A DNA stretch of 64,000 nt from JABDFW01 sp035550215 (lineage in GTDB: Bacteria; Bacteroidota; Bacteroidia; Chitinophagales; Chitinophagaceae): the NCBI GenBank assembly GCA_035550215.1, contig DASZPM010000008.1, positions 248,001 to 312,000 of the forward strand. The letters run 5' to 3'. Of this stretch, positions 27,621 to 36,458 are shown piece by piece (position 1 is the first letter of the stretch; every line of letters begins with the position of its first letter). Position numbers and translations under genes: made by a program. The notes below the pieces were generated by a model. It searched no databases. It saw nothing but the letters and a program-made list of their open reading frames with translations, and was not told the DNA's origin.

Positions 27621-27789
27621 ACATCAAAATAAGTTATAAAGTATAACAATTTTACTTATAAAATAATTAATTAAGTGGCTGTAAGGTAGCCCATTATAAT
27701 TGTTTTTTAAGTTTTTGCGGCACCAGCCTTTTGTCAAAAACATACTGCTTACAATAAAAAACTGGTTACATTAGCACAAAATGATACGT

Positions 27790-29820
27790 ATGAATTTTTC
27801 CAAATGGCTGTTTGCCTCAGGTATAGTTTTACTGGCATCTTGCGCGGGTAATAACGGGTCAACAAAGAAGGATATACTTGCTGCAAACCTTGACACAACC
27901 GTAAACCCTGCGAATGACTTTTTTGATTACGCCAACGGCGGGTGGATTAAAGCCAACCCCATACCCGGCGACCAAAGCAGTTGGGGTATTGGTGGTTTGG
28001 TAATTGAAGAAAACCGCAACCGGCTAAAGGCGATTGCGGAGAAAGCTGCTAACGCCAATGCGGCAGAGGGTACCACCGAACAAAAGATAGGCGATTTTTG
28101 GAATGTGGCCATGGATTCCGCTAAGATTGAGAAGGATGGCATAACCCCCCTGCAGCCCTATCTTAATATGATAAACGCTGTTACGGACAAGGCTTCGCTT
28201 CAAAAAACGTTTGGCGAGTTTGATATAATAGGTGTTGGCGGCCCGATTTCGATGTATGTTAGCCAGGATGATAAAAACAGTGCGCAATACGCGCTGGAGA
28301 TGTGGCAAACGGGTATAGGCCTGCCCGAGCGCGAATATTATTTCAAGCAGGATTCATCTACAGTTGAAATAAGACATGCCTACGTAAAGTATATTACCAC
28401 CCTGCTGACAATGATTGGGGAAGACACGGCAAAGGCCGCCACCGCTGCAAAAAACATATTGGCGATGGAAACACAGATGGCAAAGTCATTCCGCAAAAGG
28501 GAAGACCTGCGCGACCCTTACGCCAACTACAATAAATTTGCGGTGAAAGACCTGGGAAAAGTGTCGCCCGACATTGACTGGACAGGTTTTATGAATATTA
28601 TCGGGGCCTCAAGAGTGGATTCAGTAATTATAGGGCAACCGGAAACTTATAAAGAAAATGGTGTGCTGATAAAAACAATACCGCTGGACACATGGAAGGA
28701 TTACCTGCGTTTTAACCTGGTTGATGCCTTTACCGGCGCATTGCCCGATACTTTTGGCAGGGCCTCGTTTGCTTATAACCAGTCGTTTTCAGGCGCCAAA
28801 GAAAGAAAACCCCGCTGGAAAAGGGTGATTAGCACTGAAGAAAGGGCTATGGGTGAGTTGCTGGGCAAACTGTATGTGCAGGACTACTTTGACTCTACGG
28901 CAAAAAAACGCTATTCAGACCTGGTGGAAAATATACGCACAGCCTTAAAAAACAGGATTGAAAAGCTTACGTGGATGAGCGACAGCACTAAACAGAAAGC
29001 GTACGCTAAACTGGCGGCAGTTACTAAAAAAGTGGGCTACCCTGATAAGTGGAAAGATTTTTCAGCGTTGAAAATAGGCAAGGAAAGTTTTGTGCAAAAT
29101 CTTATAAATACCAATATTTTCTGGCATAACTATAATATAAACAAATTAGGTAAACCGGTGGATAAAGATGAATGGGATATGTACCCCCAAACCTACAATG
29201 CCTACTATAACCCCAGCAATAATGAAATAGTGCTGCCCGCGGGTATATTTACCGTGCCGGGATATAAAGACGATGAACTGGATGACGCCATTGTTTACGG
29301 GTACGCGGCAGCCTCAACCATCGGGCATGAGCTTACCCACGGCTTTGATGATGAAGGAAGACAATACGATGCCGAAGGCAACCTGAAGCCATGGTGGACA
29401 AAAGATGATTCAGCTAAATTTCAGCAGAGGGCCAATATGCTGGCTGACCAGTTTAGCCAGTATGTGCCGGTAGATACCCTGCACCTTAATGGCAAAATAA
29501 GCCTTGGAGAGAATATTGCTGATTTAGGGGGAGTGTTGCTTGGGTGGGATGCATTTAAACTGACTGATGAATATAAAGAAAACAAGCCCATAGCAGGCCT
29601 GAGCCCCGCAAAAAGGTATTTCCTGGGGTATGCTTTGGGCTGGCTTGACGAATCTACCGATAAAGCTATGCGCAGCCAGGTGCTGCAGGATGTGCACGCG
29701 CCTGCCAAATACCGCGTAAACGGGCCCTTTAGCGATGTGGATGCTTTTTATGAAACATTTGATGTTAAACCCGGCAATAAAATGTACCGGCCCGATAGTT
29801 TAAGGGTACGGATATGGTAA
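27790..29820 (+). CDS. M13-family (neprilysin-like) metallopeptidase, lipoprotein
   Basis: 676 residues from the ATG at 27790; an ATG at 27781 adds three. The N-terminus has a lipobox (LLASC) so it is a lipoprotein facing the periplasm or outside. M13 features: HELTH zinc site in STIGHELTHGFDDEGRQYD (residue ~513), downstream ENIADLGG with the third zinc ligand, and the N-terminal domain DFFDYANGGW. It degrades short peptides. A perfect 20-bp stem terminator follows. Confidence 0.95.
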   Translation: MNFSKWLFASGIVLLASCAGNNGSTKKDILAANLDTTVNPANDFFDYANGGWIKANPIPGDQSSWGIGGLVIEENRNRLKAIAEKAANANAAEGTTEQKIGDFWNVAMDSAKIEKDGITPLQPYLNMINAVTDKASLQKTFGEFDIIGVGGPISMYVSQDDKNSAQYALEMWQTGIGLPEREYYFKQDSSTVEIRHAYVKYITTLLTMIGEDTAKAATAAKNILAMETQMAKSFRKREDLRDPYANYNKFAVKDLGKVSPDIDWTGFMNIIGASRVDSVIIGQPETYKENGVLIKTIPLDTWKDYLRFNLVDAFTGALPDTFGRASFAYNQSFSGAKERKPRWKRVISTEERAMGELLGKLYVQDYFDSTAKKRYSDLVENIRTALKNRIEKLTWMSDSTKQKAYAKLAAVTKKVGYPDKWKDFSALKIGKESFVQNLINTNIFWHNYNINKLGKPVDKDEWDMYPQTYNAYYNPSNNEIVLPAGIFTVPGYKDDELDDAIVYGYAAASTIGHELTHGFDDEGRQYDAEGNLKPWWTKDDSAKFQQRANMLADQFSQYVPVDTLHLNGKISLGENIADLGGVLLGWDAFKLTDEYKENKPIAGLSPAKRYFLGYALGWLDESTDKAMRSQVLQDVHAPAKYRVNGPFSDVDAFYETFDVKPGNKMYRPDSLRVRIW

Positions 29821-29861
29821 ATGTCCAGTTGCCGCGTGAGCGATGAATTAACCAAGCTGTT

Positions 29862-29906
29862 GTATAAAATAAAAGGGGCCGGTAAACGGCCCCTTTTATT
29901 TTATAC
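29862..29906. terminator. Bidirectional rho-independent terminator
   Basis: Two 20-base arms, 29862-29881 and 29887-29906, perfectly complementary with a 5-base loop (gtaaa). The GGGGCCG core is bordered by AT runs on both sides. It separates the M13 gene (+) from the DUF3570 operon (-). Confidence 0.95.
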
Positions 29907-29915
29907 AGGTCATTA

Positions 29916-31175
29916 TTACTTAAATGTAAACGCCAGGGATATAACGTTCGACGCTAAATCGGTTGTTTGGGTATAATGCCCGTACCTTATTTCAAGCGTA
30001 TTTAAATAACTGTTAAACAGGCCTTTGGGAGGCGCTATGCGTATATTAACACCCGCATACGCGCTAGAAAATGCCGAATATGCGTAGTTGCTTGTATAGT
30101 AAGTGTCTGTTTCTTTATGCTGTTCGTAGGGGGCAAAGTATGCGGCCGCCGTTTGCACATAATACCGGTAAAAAGGCGCGATAGAAAAGAACGGGGTTAC
30201 TTTAACCGGCACTTCAAGGCTGGCAGTATGCGAAGTAATGCCCCAGTCGTCAGTATAGTAACGATAATAGCTGCGTAAAATAATCTTATCGCCCAAAAAG
30301 TAATTCAGCCGCACGCCTACCGGCAGTTTATACCGGCTGGATGGCAGGTTTTCAACCGCGTCTGTTCCCGTGGTAAAATACACCCTGTGAAACGGCAGGC
30401 CAAGATAACCGCTTTGGCCTACAACATCAACCGTAATACTGCCCTGCAGGCGTTTGCTCATGATTTGTGAAAAGGAGAAAGAACCGCTTACGGTAGTACG
30501 CGGGCTGCTGGGTATATTATACTCCTGGCCACCGCGCCCACCGCTAAGGGTTACCGTTCTTCCGCTGGCGGTGGTATATGTTGTGGTGCCGCCCGCTTCA
30601 GTAGTAGTAGTGCCGGGAACCAATTCAGAAGGATAGATAAGTTTTACCTGGTCAAAAAACACGTTGCCTTTGGCAGAAAACTCACCGTTTGAATTTGTTT
30701 TTTTAGCGAACTCGGCATTAATGCCGAATGACTTGTAGTTGTATTCCGAAGAATAATAAAGGCCAGCACCGAAAGTAGTGCCTTCGGGCCTGTTTTCAAC
30801 CTCCCAGTTAAGGGAAGGGTATACGCGTGAGCCGCCTGTTTTTGATGCCCCTGTTTTTGATACATAGGCCGATGATGCCGATGTGTGGTGGTCAATACCA
30901 AGCCCGGCGGTAAGCGTATGCTTTAGCCCATGATAATCAACGCCGGTAAATTTCAACTCAAAGCCATTGGAGAAATCTGTCACTTTTTCGGTACCAATAC
31001 CGCCGGTAACGGCAGAGTGGTCACCCGTTTGCTGGTAATAGCTGGTTACAAGATTAGCTTCCTCAAGATTTAATGGGCGTGGCTCATATCCTGTCGAATC
31101 GGTTGACGACGATTGGGAAAAAGCGTTTAATAAAAGCAGGTACAGGCCGATAGTTGTAAGAAATAATTTTTTCAT
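29916..31175 (-). CDS. DUF3570 outer-membrane beta-barrel protein
   Basis: 419 residues with a signal peptide (MKKLFLTTIGLYLLLLNAFS-Q). Alternating short strands and a C-terminal aromatic end (VISLAFTFK) fit an outer-membrane barrel; strands are rich in Tyr and Gly. It is the last gene of a thioredoxin / ApbE / DUF4266 / DUF3570 cassette, a gene order I recognise as recurring in Bacteria. Function unknown. The preceding DUF4266 gene is 41 bases upstream. Confidence 0.85.
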   Translation of the reverse strand: MKKLFLTTIGLYLLLLNAFSQSSSTDSTGYEPRPLNLEEANLVTSYYQQTGDHSAVTGGIGTEKVTDFSNGFELKFTGVDYHGLKHTLTAGLGIDHHTSASSAYVSKTGASKTGGSRVYPSLNWEVENRPEGTTFGAGLYYSSEYNYKSFGINAEFAKKTNSNGEFSAKGNVFFDQVKLIYPSELVPGTTTTEAGGTTTYTTASGRTVTLSGGRGGQEYNIPSSPRTTVSGSFSFSQIMSKRLQGSITVDVVGQSGYLGLPFHRVYFTTGTDAVENLPSSRYKLPVGVRLNYFLGDKIILRSYYRYYTDDWGITSHTASLEVPVKVTPFFSIAPFYRYYVQTAAAYFAPYEQHKETDTYYTSNYAYSAFSSAYAGVNIRIAPPKGLFNSYLNTLEIRYGHYTQTTDLASNVISLAFTFK

Positions 31176-31216
31176 GTTGTGTGCTGTTCAGTTTTTTTAT
31201 AAAGGGTAACGGCTTG

Positions 31217-31441
31217 TTAGTTGCACCCGCAACCACCGCCTGTTTTGCCGCCGTTGGCGCCGGATGAGCCTTCGCGGTAAGACTGGAAGTTGGCGTCTTC
31301 TTTTTCAGTTTTCCTTGATGAGAGGGCCATTTCACTGTCGTTCAGCCTGCTTTTTTGATAAGCTTTTACTGTTTTGCACGAGGCAAGGGACGATATGCAA
31401 ATAACTGCGGCAACACACGCGCGCACTGCATTTTTGTTCAT
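31217..31441 (-). CDS. DUF4266 small lipoprotein ending in GGGCGCN
   Basis: 74 residues. The signal peptide ends in a lipobox (SLASC, C22), giving a mature ~53-residue lipoprotein. The mature part is charged (KTEKEDANFQSYREG) and ends GGKTGGGCGCN, with two cysteines (C71, C73) as the penultimate residues. From memory this glycine-cysteine tail is conserved in the family. The tail looks like a metal-, flavin- or thiol-reactive site, or a peptide-maturation substrate. It lies between the ApbE and DUF3570 genes. Function unknown. Confidence 0.85.
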   Translation of the reverse strand: MNKNAVRACVAAVICISSLASCKTVKAYQKSRLNDSEMALSSRKTEKEDANFQSYREGSSGANGGKTGGGCGCN

Positions 31442-31450
31442 GGGAGATGT

Positions 31451-32404
31451 TTATTTGGTAAAGTGTATATTTTTTGACGCGTAAATATTATCGTTATCAT
31501 CTATCAGTATAGCCTCAATGTCATTCATCTGGTTTATCATGCTAAGCCCCGCTTTAATACCCATTATCATTATCGGCGTTGCCATAGCATCTGCTATTTC
31601 GGCATTGGGGGCAAGTATGGTAACACTTTTAATGCCTGTTACCGGCAAGCCTGTTTTGGGGCTTATGGTATGGGAATATCTTTTCCCGTCAACCAGTATG
31701 TATTTCTCATAGTTTCCCGATGTGGCAACGGCCATGTTGGTAACAGTCATGTAGCTGAAGGCTGTGTTGGTAATATTGGGATTGATAATGCCTATTGTCC
31801 AGGGGTTGCCGTTGGGCTGATAGCCCCAGGCAGCCAGGTCGCCTGATGCGTTTACAATCCCGCTGTCGCAGCCCATTTGTATCATAACCTTTTTTGCCAT
31901 CTCAGCAGCATACCCTTTGCCAATGCCGCCAAAACCAATGCGCATGCCTTTTTCTTTTAAGTAAATGGTCAGGTTGTCCCTGTTTAAAATAATGTTGCGG
32001 TAATTTATAAGCCGCACCATTTTAAGGGCTGTTTTCTTGTCAGGCAGGCTGGCAGCAGTTGTATCAAAATTCCACAGCTTTTTGTCCACGGAACCATAAG
32101 AGATGTCAAACGCACCCTGTGTCGCCCTTGAAATGCGCAGTGAGCGCTCAATAATGTTAAATGTTTCAAGGCTAACCTTTACGGGCTTTATGCCTGCATT
32201 TTGGTTTACAAGGTTGGTTTCGCTGTCGTCCCTAAAGGTGGTAAGCAGTTGTTCAATACGTTTAATCTCGTCAATAGCGGCCTGTATAACGGTTTCAGCC
32301 CAATAAGCATCCGTGGCAACCGCGCTTATCTCAAACTGGTTGCCCATTAGCTTAACCTGCTTTTTATACAGTAATTTTGTAACTGGTTCAGCGGCTGTCA
32401 CCAT
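31451..32404 (-). CDS. FAD:protein FMN transferase (ApbE family)
   Basis: 317 residues. ApbE motifs are all visible: MGNQFEISAVAT, GFGGIGKGYAAEM, NASGDLAAWG, SGNYEKYILVDGKRYSHTIS and PKTGLPV, ADAMATPIMIM. It covalently attaches FMN from FAD to a threonine of target proteins. Most ApbE proteins are exported lipoproteins, but no signal peptide is seen here (MVTAAEPVTKLLYKKQ), so a cytoplasmic enzyme or a wrong start must be considered. It overlaps the thioredoxin gene by 17 bases. Its target is not obvious; the DUF4266 lipoprotein lacks a clear SGAT motif (it has SSGAN). Confidence 0.9.
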   Translation of the reverse strand: MVTAAEPVTKLLYKKQVKLMGNQFEISAVATDAYWAETVIQAAIDEIKRIEQLLTTFRDDSETNLVNQNAGIKPVKVSLETFNIIERSLRISRATQGAFDISYGSVDKKLWNFDTTAASLPDKKTALKMVRLINYRNIILNRDNLTIYLKEKGMRIGFGGIGKGYAAEMAKKVMIQMGCDSGIVNASGDLAAWGYQPNGNPWTIGIINPNITNTAFSYMTVTNMAVATSGNYEKYILVDGKRYSHTISPKTGLPVTGIKSVTILAPNAEIADAMATPIMIMGIKAGLSMINQMNDIEAILIDDNDNIYASKNIHFTK

Positions 32405-32831
32405 CTATTGCGGCTTTTACGTCAAAAACAAAATCGTCCGCAGTGCCTTTCGGAAAACCCACCCACTGCTTAATTACCTTACCGTCTTCATTTAATAAAA
32501 CCGTCAGGGGAAAGTCCCCGTTCGCATTATATTTATCAGCCAGCGCGTCGTTTATAGCCTGCTGCTGTTTAGACAACTGGTTTTTCTTCATACGGGGAAA
32601 ATCAGCGTTTACCATTACCAGGGCGGTGTCTGCAAATTTTGAGAATACATCGCTCCCAAAAATTTCGTTGTGCAACCTTATGCACGGGCCGCACCAGTCT
32701 GACCCGGAGAAATTTAATATAATGTAACGATGCTGGTTGCGGGCAATTTGTTCCGCCTCCTTCAAATCATAATGCCACCCGGTAAACGAGCACAATACAG
32801 CCACCAGGGGCAATAACAACAGTTTCTTCAT
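32388..32831 (-). CDS. Exported thioredoxin-fold protein
   Basis: 147 residues with an N-terminal hydrophobic leader (MKKLLLLPLVAVLCSFTG), so probably periplasmic. The redox site is SDWCGPCIRLH with the CGPC motif (residues ~46-49). The fold continues through FPLTVLLNEDGKVI with the cis-proline. It is the first gene of the four-gene cassette that encodes ApbE, the two-cysteine DUF4266 lipoprotein and the DUF3570 barrel; it may keep the cysteine tail reduced (inference). Confidence 0.88.
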   Translation of the reverse strand: MKKLLLLPLVAVLCSFTGWHYDLKEAEQIARNQHRYIILNFSGSDWCGPCIRLHNEIFGSDVFSKFADTALVMVNADFPRMKKNQLSKQQQAINDALADKYNANGDFPLTVLLNEDGKVIKQWVGFPKGTADDFVFDVKAAIDGDSR

Positions 32832-33175
32832 AAAAGGGCAATTATTTTACTGTAAACGGCTAATTTTACGTACCGGTGTGCAGCGCGGTGCGTTTTACAT
32901 TTTTAATAACAACGATGTAAAATTTACAGGGGTTTACCCTGCATTATATAAAAGGCGGCCTTTAACTTTTTATTGTAGTATGCCGTTAAAAACTGGCTAT
33001 CAGCATTATTTATGTACGGCGGCTATATTTATGCTGGTTTTTGCCGGTGTGAATAATTAATGCAAAAAAACCTTATTTCTTTTTGGTATTTCGTTGGTTT
33101 TTACGACCTTTGCCGTCCGAAAAAATACAACCCTCTTATTTTGGGTGTAAAAAATCGGGGATAAAAAATACAGTC
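32832..33175. other. Intergenic region upstream of rpmB, contains promoter
   Basis: 344 bases between the thioredoxin gene (minus) and rpmB (plus). No gene supported; a 60-codon frame at 32878-33060 has no recognisable features. Contains the candidate rpmB promoter at 33082-33112. Confidence 0.6.
33082..33112 (+). promoter_or_regulatory. Candidate Bacteroidota-type promoter of rpmB
   Basis: TTTG at 33082-33085 and GACCTTTG at 33105-33112, spaced 19 bases, close to the -33 TTTG / -7 TAnnTTTG consensus of Bacteroidota. It would start transcription about 33119, 57 bases upstream of the start codon. Confidence 0.5.
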
Positions 33176-33412
33176 ATGGCAAGAGTATGTCAGGTTACAG
33201 GAAAAAAGCCGGTTACTGGTAATAGTGTTTCTCACTCAAACATCAAAACCAAACGCCGTTTTTTACCCAATTTGCAAACCAAGCGCTTTTTTTATGCTGA
33301 AGAAGACCGCTGGGTAACCTTAAAAGTTTCTACCGAAGCTATCAGGACCATCAACAAAAACGGTTTGGCTTCTGTAATTAAAGAACTGAAGGCGAAAGGA
33401 GTAAAAATTTAG
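33176..33412 (+). CDS. rpmB: 50S ribosomal protein L28
   Basis: 78 residues from the ATG at 33176 (MARVCQVTGKKPVTGNSVSH), the standard L28 start; a longer frame from 33083 is not coding. Conserved NIKTKRRFLPNLQ follows. Part of the large ribosomal subunit. First gene of rpmB-rpmG-DUF4295, as usual in Bacteroidota. Confidence 0.97.
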   Translation: MARVCQVTGKKPVTGNSVSHSNIKTKRRFLPNLQTKRFFYAEEDRWVTLKVSTEAIRTINKNGLASVIKELKAKGVKI

Positions 33413-33438
33413 TAAGCACATTTTAAATTGTTTATACA

Positions 33439-33621
33439 ATGGCAAAGAAAGGAAGCAGGGTACAGGTAATATTGGAATGCACTGAACATAAAGCAAGTGG
33501 CATGCCTGGTACCAGCCGCTATATAACCCAGAAAAATAAAAAGAACACTCCTGAGCGTTTGGAGCTTAAGAAGTTTAACCCGATTTTGAAAAAAGTTACT
33601 GTTCATAAAGAAATTAAATAG
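33439..33621 (+). CDS. rpmG: 50S ribosomal protein L33
   Basis: 60 residues (MAKKGSRVQVILECTEHKAS), typical L33. This version has only one cysteine (C14) rather than the four-cysteine zinc form. It is co-transcribed with rpmB, 26 bases apart. Confidence 0.97.
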   Translation: MAKKGSRVQVILECTEHKASGMPGTSRYITQKNKKNTPERLELKKFNPILKKVTVHKEIK

Positions 33622-33623
33622 TC

Positions 33624-33797
33624 ATGGCAAAAGCAGCTAAAACCGCGATTAAAACAAAAGATCAGAAGGCCGCAGCCGAAGCAAAGAACTGGACAAAGGT
33701 TATTAAAGCTGTACGCAGCCCCAAAACCGGTGCCTATACTTTTAAAGAAGCTATAGTGCACAAAGACAAGATTAAAGATTTTTTGGCTGAGAAATAG
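33624..33797 (+). CDS. DUF4295 small basic protein
   Basis: 57 residues (MAKAAKTAIKTKDQKAAAEA...DFLAEK), starting 2 bases after the rpmG stop. Its lysine/alanine-rich sequence and position behind rpmB-rpmG match the Bacteroidota DUF4295 family, a probable ribosome-associated protein. Easily missed by length. It ends before a strong hairpin terminator. Confidence 0.9.
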   Translation: MAKAAKTAIKTKDQKAAAEAKNWTKVIKAVRSPKTGAYTFKEAIVHKDKIKDFLAEK

Positions 33798-33826
33798 CAC
33801 AGGCATTTATGTAAACTAATTACCAG

Positions 33827-33855
33827 AAAGCTATCCCGGTACGGGGTGGCTTTTT
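33827..33855 (+). terminator. Terminator of the rpmB-rpmG-DUF4295 operon
   Basis: Twelve-base stem (AAAGCTATCCCG with CGGGGTGGCTTT, including G-T pairs), 3-base loop (33839-33841), then TT run. It separates the operon from ftsY. Confidence 0.9.
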
Positions 33856-33985
33856 GTATTTTCGGTACACTGCCAGGCAGCAGGTTATCGGGTATGTATG
33901 GTGCGGCTGAATAATAAAGATGTTAAAGGCGCAATGGGTAATCTGCAATATCTTCACCGCCTTAAGTTATAAAACGAATAAGAAC

Positions 33986-34954
33986 ATGAGTTTTTTAGGA
34001 AAGTTATTTGGAAAGAAAGAAAAGGAAAGCCTTGACCAGGGTTTGCAAAAAACCAAAGCCGGCTTTTTTGATAAAATAGCAAAAGCGGTAGCGGGCAAAA
34101 GCACGGTTGATGAAGAAGTGCTGGACAACCTGGAAGATGCCCTGGTAAGCTCAGATGTAGGTATTGATACAACGATAGAAATAATTAAGAAAATTGAAGA
34201 AAGGGTAGCGCGGGATAAGTATGTTGGTACGGCTGAGCTAAACAGCATATTGCAGCAGGAAATTGAAGATATACTTGCTGCCGCGCCGGATGATGCTTAC
34301 AAAAACTTTGAAATACCCGCCGGCAAAAAGCCATACGTTATACTGGTAGTGGGCGTTAACGGCGTTGGTAAAACCACCACCATTGGTAAGCTGGCACACA
34401 ACTATAAAAAAGCCGGTAAAAGCGTTATGCTCGCAGCGGGTGATACCTTTCGCGCGGCTGCGGTTGACCAGTTGACCATTTGGAGTGAAAGGGTAGGGGT
34501 ACCGATTGTTAAGCAAGCCATGGGCAGCGACCCTGCCGCCGTGGTGTTTGATGCCGTACAAAGCGCTGTTGCCAAACAGGCCGATGTTTTAATAATTGAC
34601 ACCGCCGGGCGGCTGCACAACAAAATTCACCTGATGGATGAATTGAGCAAAATTAAGCGTGTGGTGCAAAAAGTAATACCATCTGCACCGCACGAAGTAT
34701 TGCTGATATTAGATGGCTCTACAGGGCAAAACGCGTTGGAACAGGCCAGGCAATTTACCGCCGCTACTGATGTTACCGCCATGGTAATTACCAAGCTGGA
34801 TGGCACCGCCAAAGGTGGCGTGGTGCTGGCCATTGCCAACCAGTTTAAAATACCCGTAAAATATATTGGCGTTGGGGAAAAAATAGACGACCTGATAATT
34901 TTTGACAAGCATGAGTTTGTTGATACCCTCTTTAACCTTTCCCAAAAAAGTTAA
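33986..34954 (+). CDS. ftsY: Signal recognition particle receptor FtsY
   Basis: 322 residues from the ATG at 33986 (MSFLGKLFGKKEKESL); an upstream start at 33920 would add a poor leader. The N domain is short and lacks the acidic A domain. The G domain has GVNGVGKTTT (123-132), DTFRAAAVDQ, DTAGR, TKLDGTAKGG and PVKYIGVGE. It is the membrane GTPase that docks SRP-ribosome complexes at the translocon. Confidence 0.97.
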   Translation: MSFLGKLFGKKEKESLDQGLQKTKAGFFDKIAKAVAGKSTVDEEVLDNLEDALVSSDVGIDTTIEIIKKIEERVARDKYVGTAELNSILQQEIEDILAAAPDDAYKNFEIPAGKKPYVILVVGVNGVGKTTTIGKLAHNYKKAGKSVMLAAGDTFRAAAVDQLTIWSERVGVPIVKQAMGSDPAAVVFDAVQSAVAKQADVLIIDTAGRLHNKIHLMDELSKIKRVVQKVIPSAPHEVLLILDGSTGQNALEQARQFTAATDVTAMVITKLDGTAKGGVVLAIANQFKIPVKYIGVGEKIDDLIIFDKHEFVDTLFNLSQKS

Positions 34955-35336
34955 ATAAAACGTTTTTTGCACAGGTTGCCCCGCAACTCAAAATATCGCT
35001 ACGGCCTGCGCCTCAATTTTAATTGGCGCTGTGTGGCGTTTTGTCAAAACATTTTCCTAACTTAACGGTCTTAATCCAATAATCTAAAAACCAATGCCAT
35101 GAAACCCCAAACAACTTTACCCGCAACATCTTCATTTTGGTGTTCATCCTGTTTTTCGCAAAACACTTCTCACACGCTTAAAAAGCAATAAGGTTTGCGT
35201 GGGGCAAGCCAAATTTAGCTGCGCCTGTATAGCCGGTAAGTAAAATAGCCCGGCGAACAGCCAACAGCAAAACCACTTATATTAACACCCCGCCTGTTAA
35301 CCTGTTTCTTAAATCCAATCGTAAATCTCCAGTTCT
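34955..35336. other. Intergenic region, one tiny ORF only
   Basis: 382 bases between ftsY and the first paralog gene. A 30-codon frame begins ATGAAACCCCAAACA at 35099 (MKPQTTLPATSSF...), similar in start and position to the longer MKPN frame at 36182 before the second paralog. Not supported as a gene. No other feature recognised. Confidence 0.4.
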
Positions 35337-35789
35337 ATGAAAAAAGCCATTTTACTGCTGATTATTTTTTTTATTTACATAACAGCCACAGCGCAGGGCT
35401 TTATGGGCTTTGGCGCCGGTACAAATAGCTTTAAGTCAGTTGTGGTTAATTTATACGGCGGCTGCCAGGTAAAACATATAGTGGCGGAACTTGAAATGAA
35501 AGCGCCGCCTATTGACATGCGTGTTGCAGACCCGGCAACATTCTCCTTTAAAACCGGTTACGAAATTACGCTTGCAGGCAACTTTACTTTTTTGCCGCAG
35601 GTGGGCGCAACTTATTTAAAATATAGTTCAGACGAAAGCAAAGGAATAACCACCTGGCAAAACGGCTGGAAACCCGCTATGGGCGCACGTTTGCGGTGGG
35701 GCCATATTTTTGCGCAGGCCGACTATACGGGCACCACCAACCTGTGTTTTGGTATATGTGCGCAGTTTAAAAGTCGCCAAACCTGGTAA
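35337..35789 (+). CDS. Secreted hypothetical protein, paralog A
   Basis: 150 residues with a signal peptide (MKKAILLLIIFFIYITATAQ). The mature part is beta-strand rich (FGAGTNSFKSVVVNLYGGCQ; FKTGYEITLAGN; WQNGWKPAMGARLRW) and has alternating aromatic pattern of a small outer-membrane barrel. It has a close paralog at 36459-36908, so this is a tandem duplication. Function unknown. Cysteines at residues ~43, 140 and 144 region are conserved between the copies only partly. Confidence 0.75.
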   Translation: MKKAILLLIIFFIYITATAQGFMGFGAGTNSFKSVVVNLYGGCQVKHIVAELEMKAPPIDMRVADPATFSFKTGYEITLAGNFTFLPQVGATYLKYSSDESKGITTWQNGWKPAMGARLRWGHIFAQADYTGTTNLCFGICAQFKSRQTW

Positions 35790-36458
35790 TGATAATCGCT
35801 GTAAGGCAGTACATTTTAAAAGCCTTTTAATATACATTCTTTCTCTAATGTGCATGCTATACAATTAAATTTTTGTCGATTTTTGATTAAAAATGTGTGA
35901 AGACAATTCCACAAAACGACGAATTGCCTGAAACGCGGCCCATAAACCTATCATCTTTTTCCTCCCCGTCAAACTAAAAATATTTTATTGCTAATTGTTT
36001 AATTGTTAACTGTTTAAAACAAACTGCATGTTGTTTGAACAGCAGTTCCGGGCAACGGAAACATGGCCTGTAAGCCGTTAAGCTATTTTAAAGGCATGCC
36101 TGCTATTGATTTGGCGCATGTTTTGCATTTGGTTTAGATTGTACTTTTACATCATCCAATACCAAAGTAAAACCAACATCCATGAAACCCAATTTAATCA
36201 CGCAATGCCTGGTGGTTGCCGCCTGCGCAGTATGTGTTTCTCAAAACTTTATTTACCTGTTTATCAAACCGTGGCTTTTGCCGGCGCTGTTAATTATGGT
36301 GTCCATAAAATACCATGCAGGCAGGGTAACACTTTGGCGTACGCAGGCAGTAATATCACCGGTTGCGGGCCAATAAATATAATACGGTAAAACCAGCCGC
36401 AACGTAAAAACGTATTTTCTCTTTATCCAATAATCCAATAATTAAATCTCAATTTTCT
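35790..36458. other. Intergenic region with a small ORF between the paralogs
   Basis: 669 bases separating paralogs A and B. It includes an AT-rich first half without a gene, and a 64-codon frame at 36182-36376 listed separately. No repeat or RNA recognised. Confidence 0.5.
36182..36376 (+). pseudogene. Small membrane ORF, possible YhhN/lysoplasmalogenase remnant
   Basis: 64 codons beginning MKPNLITQCLVVAACAVCVS, then IYLFIKPWLLPALLIM. The KP-hydrophobic pattern and its position near the N-terminus recall the start of YhhN-family lysoplasmalogenases, but the rest of that family is absent and the frame ends after an unrelated tail. I therefore list it as a possible truncated remnant. An alternative is a small inner-membrane protein linked to the duplicated genes, because a MKP- frame also precedes paralog A. 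Low confidence. Confidence 0.35.

Noticed and set aside
32878..33060. 60-codon plus-strand frame in front of rpmB
   Set aside because: No signal, domain or coding pattern; it occupies the leader and promoter region of rpmB.
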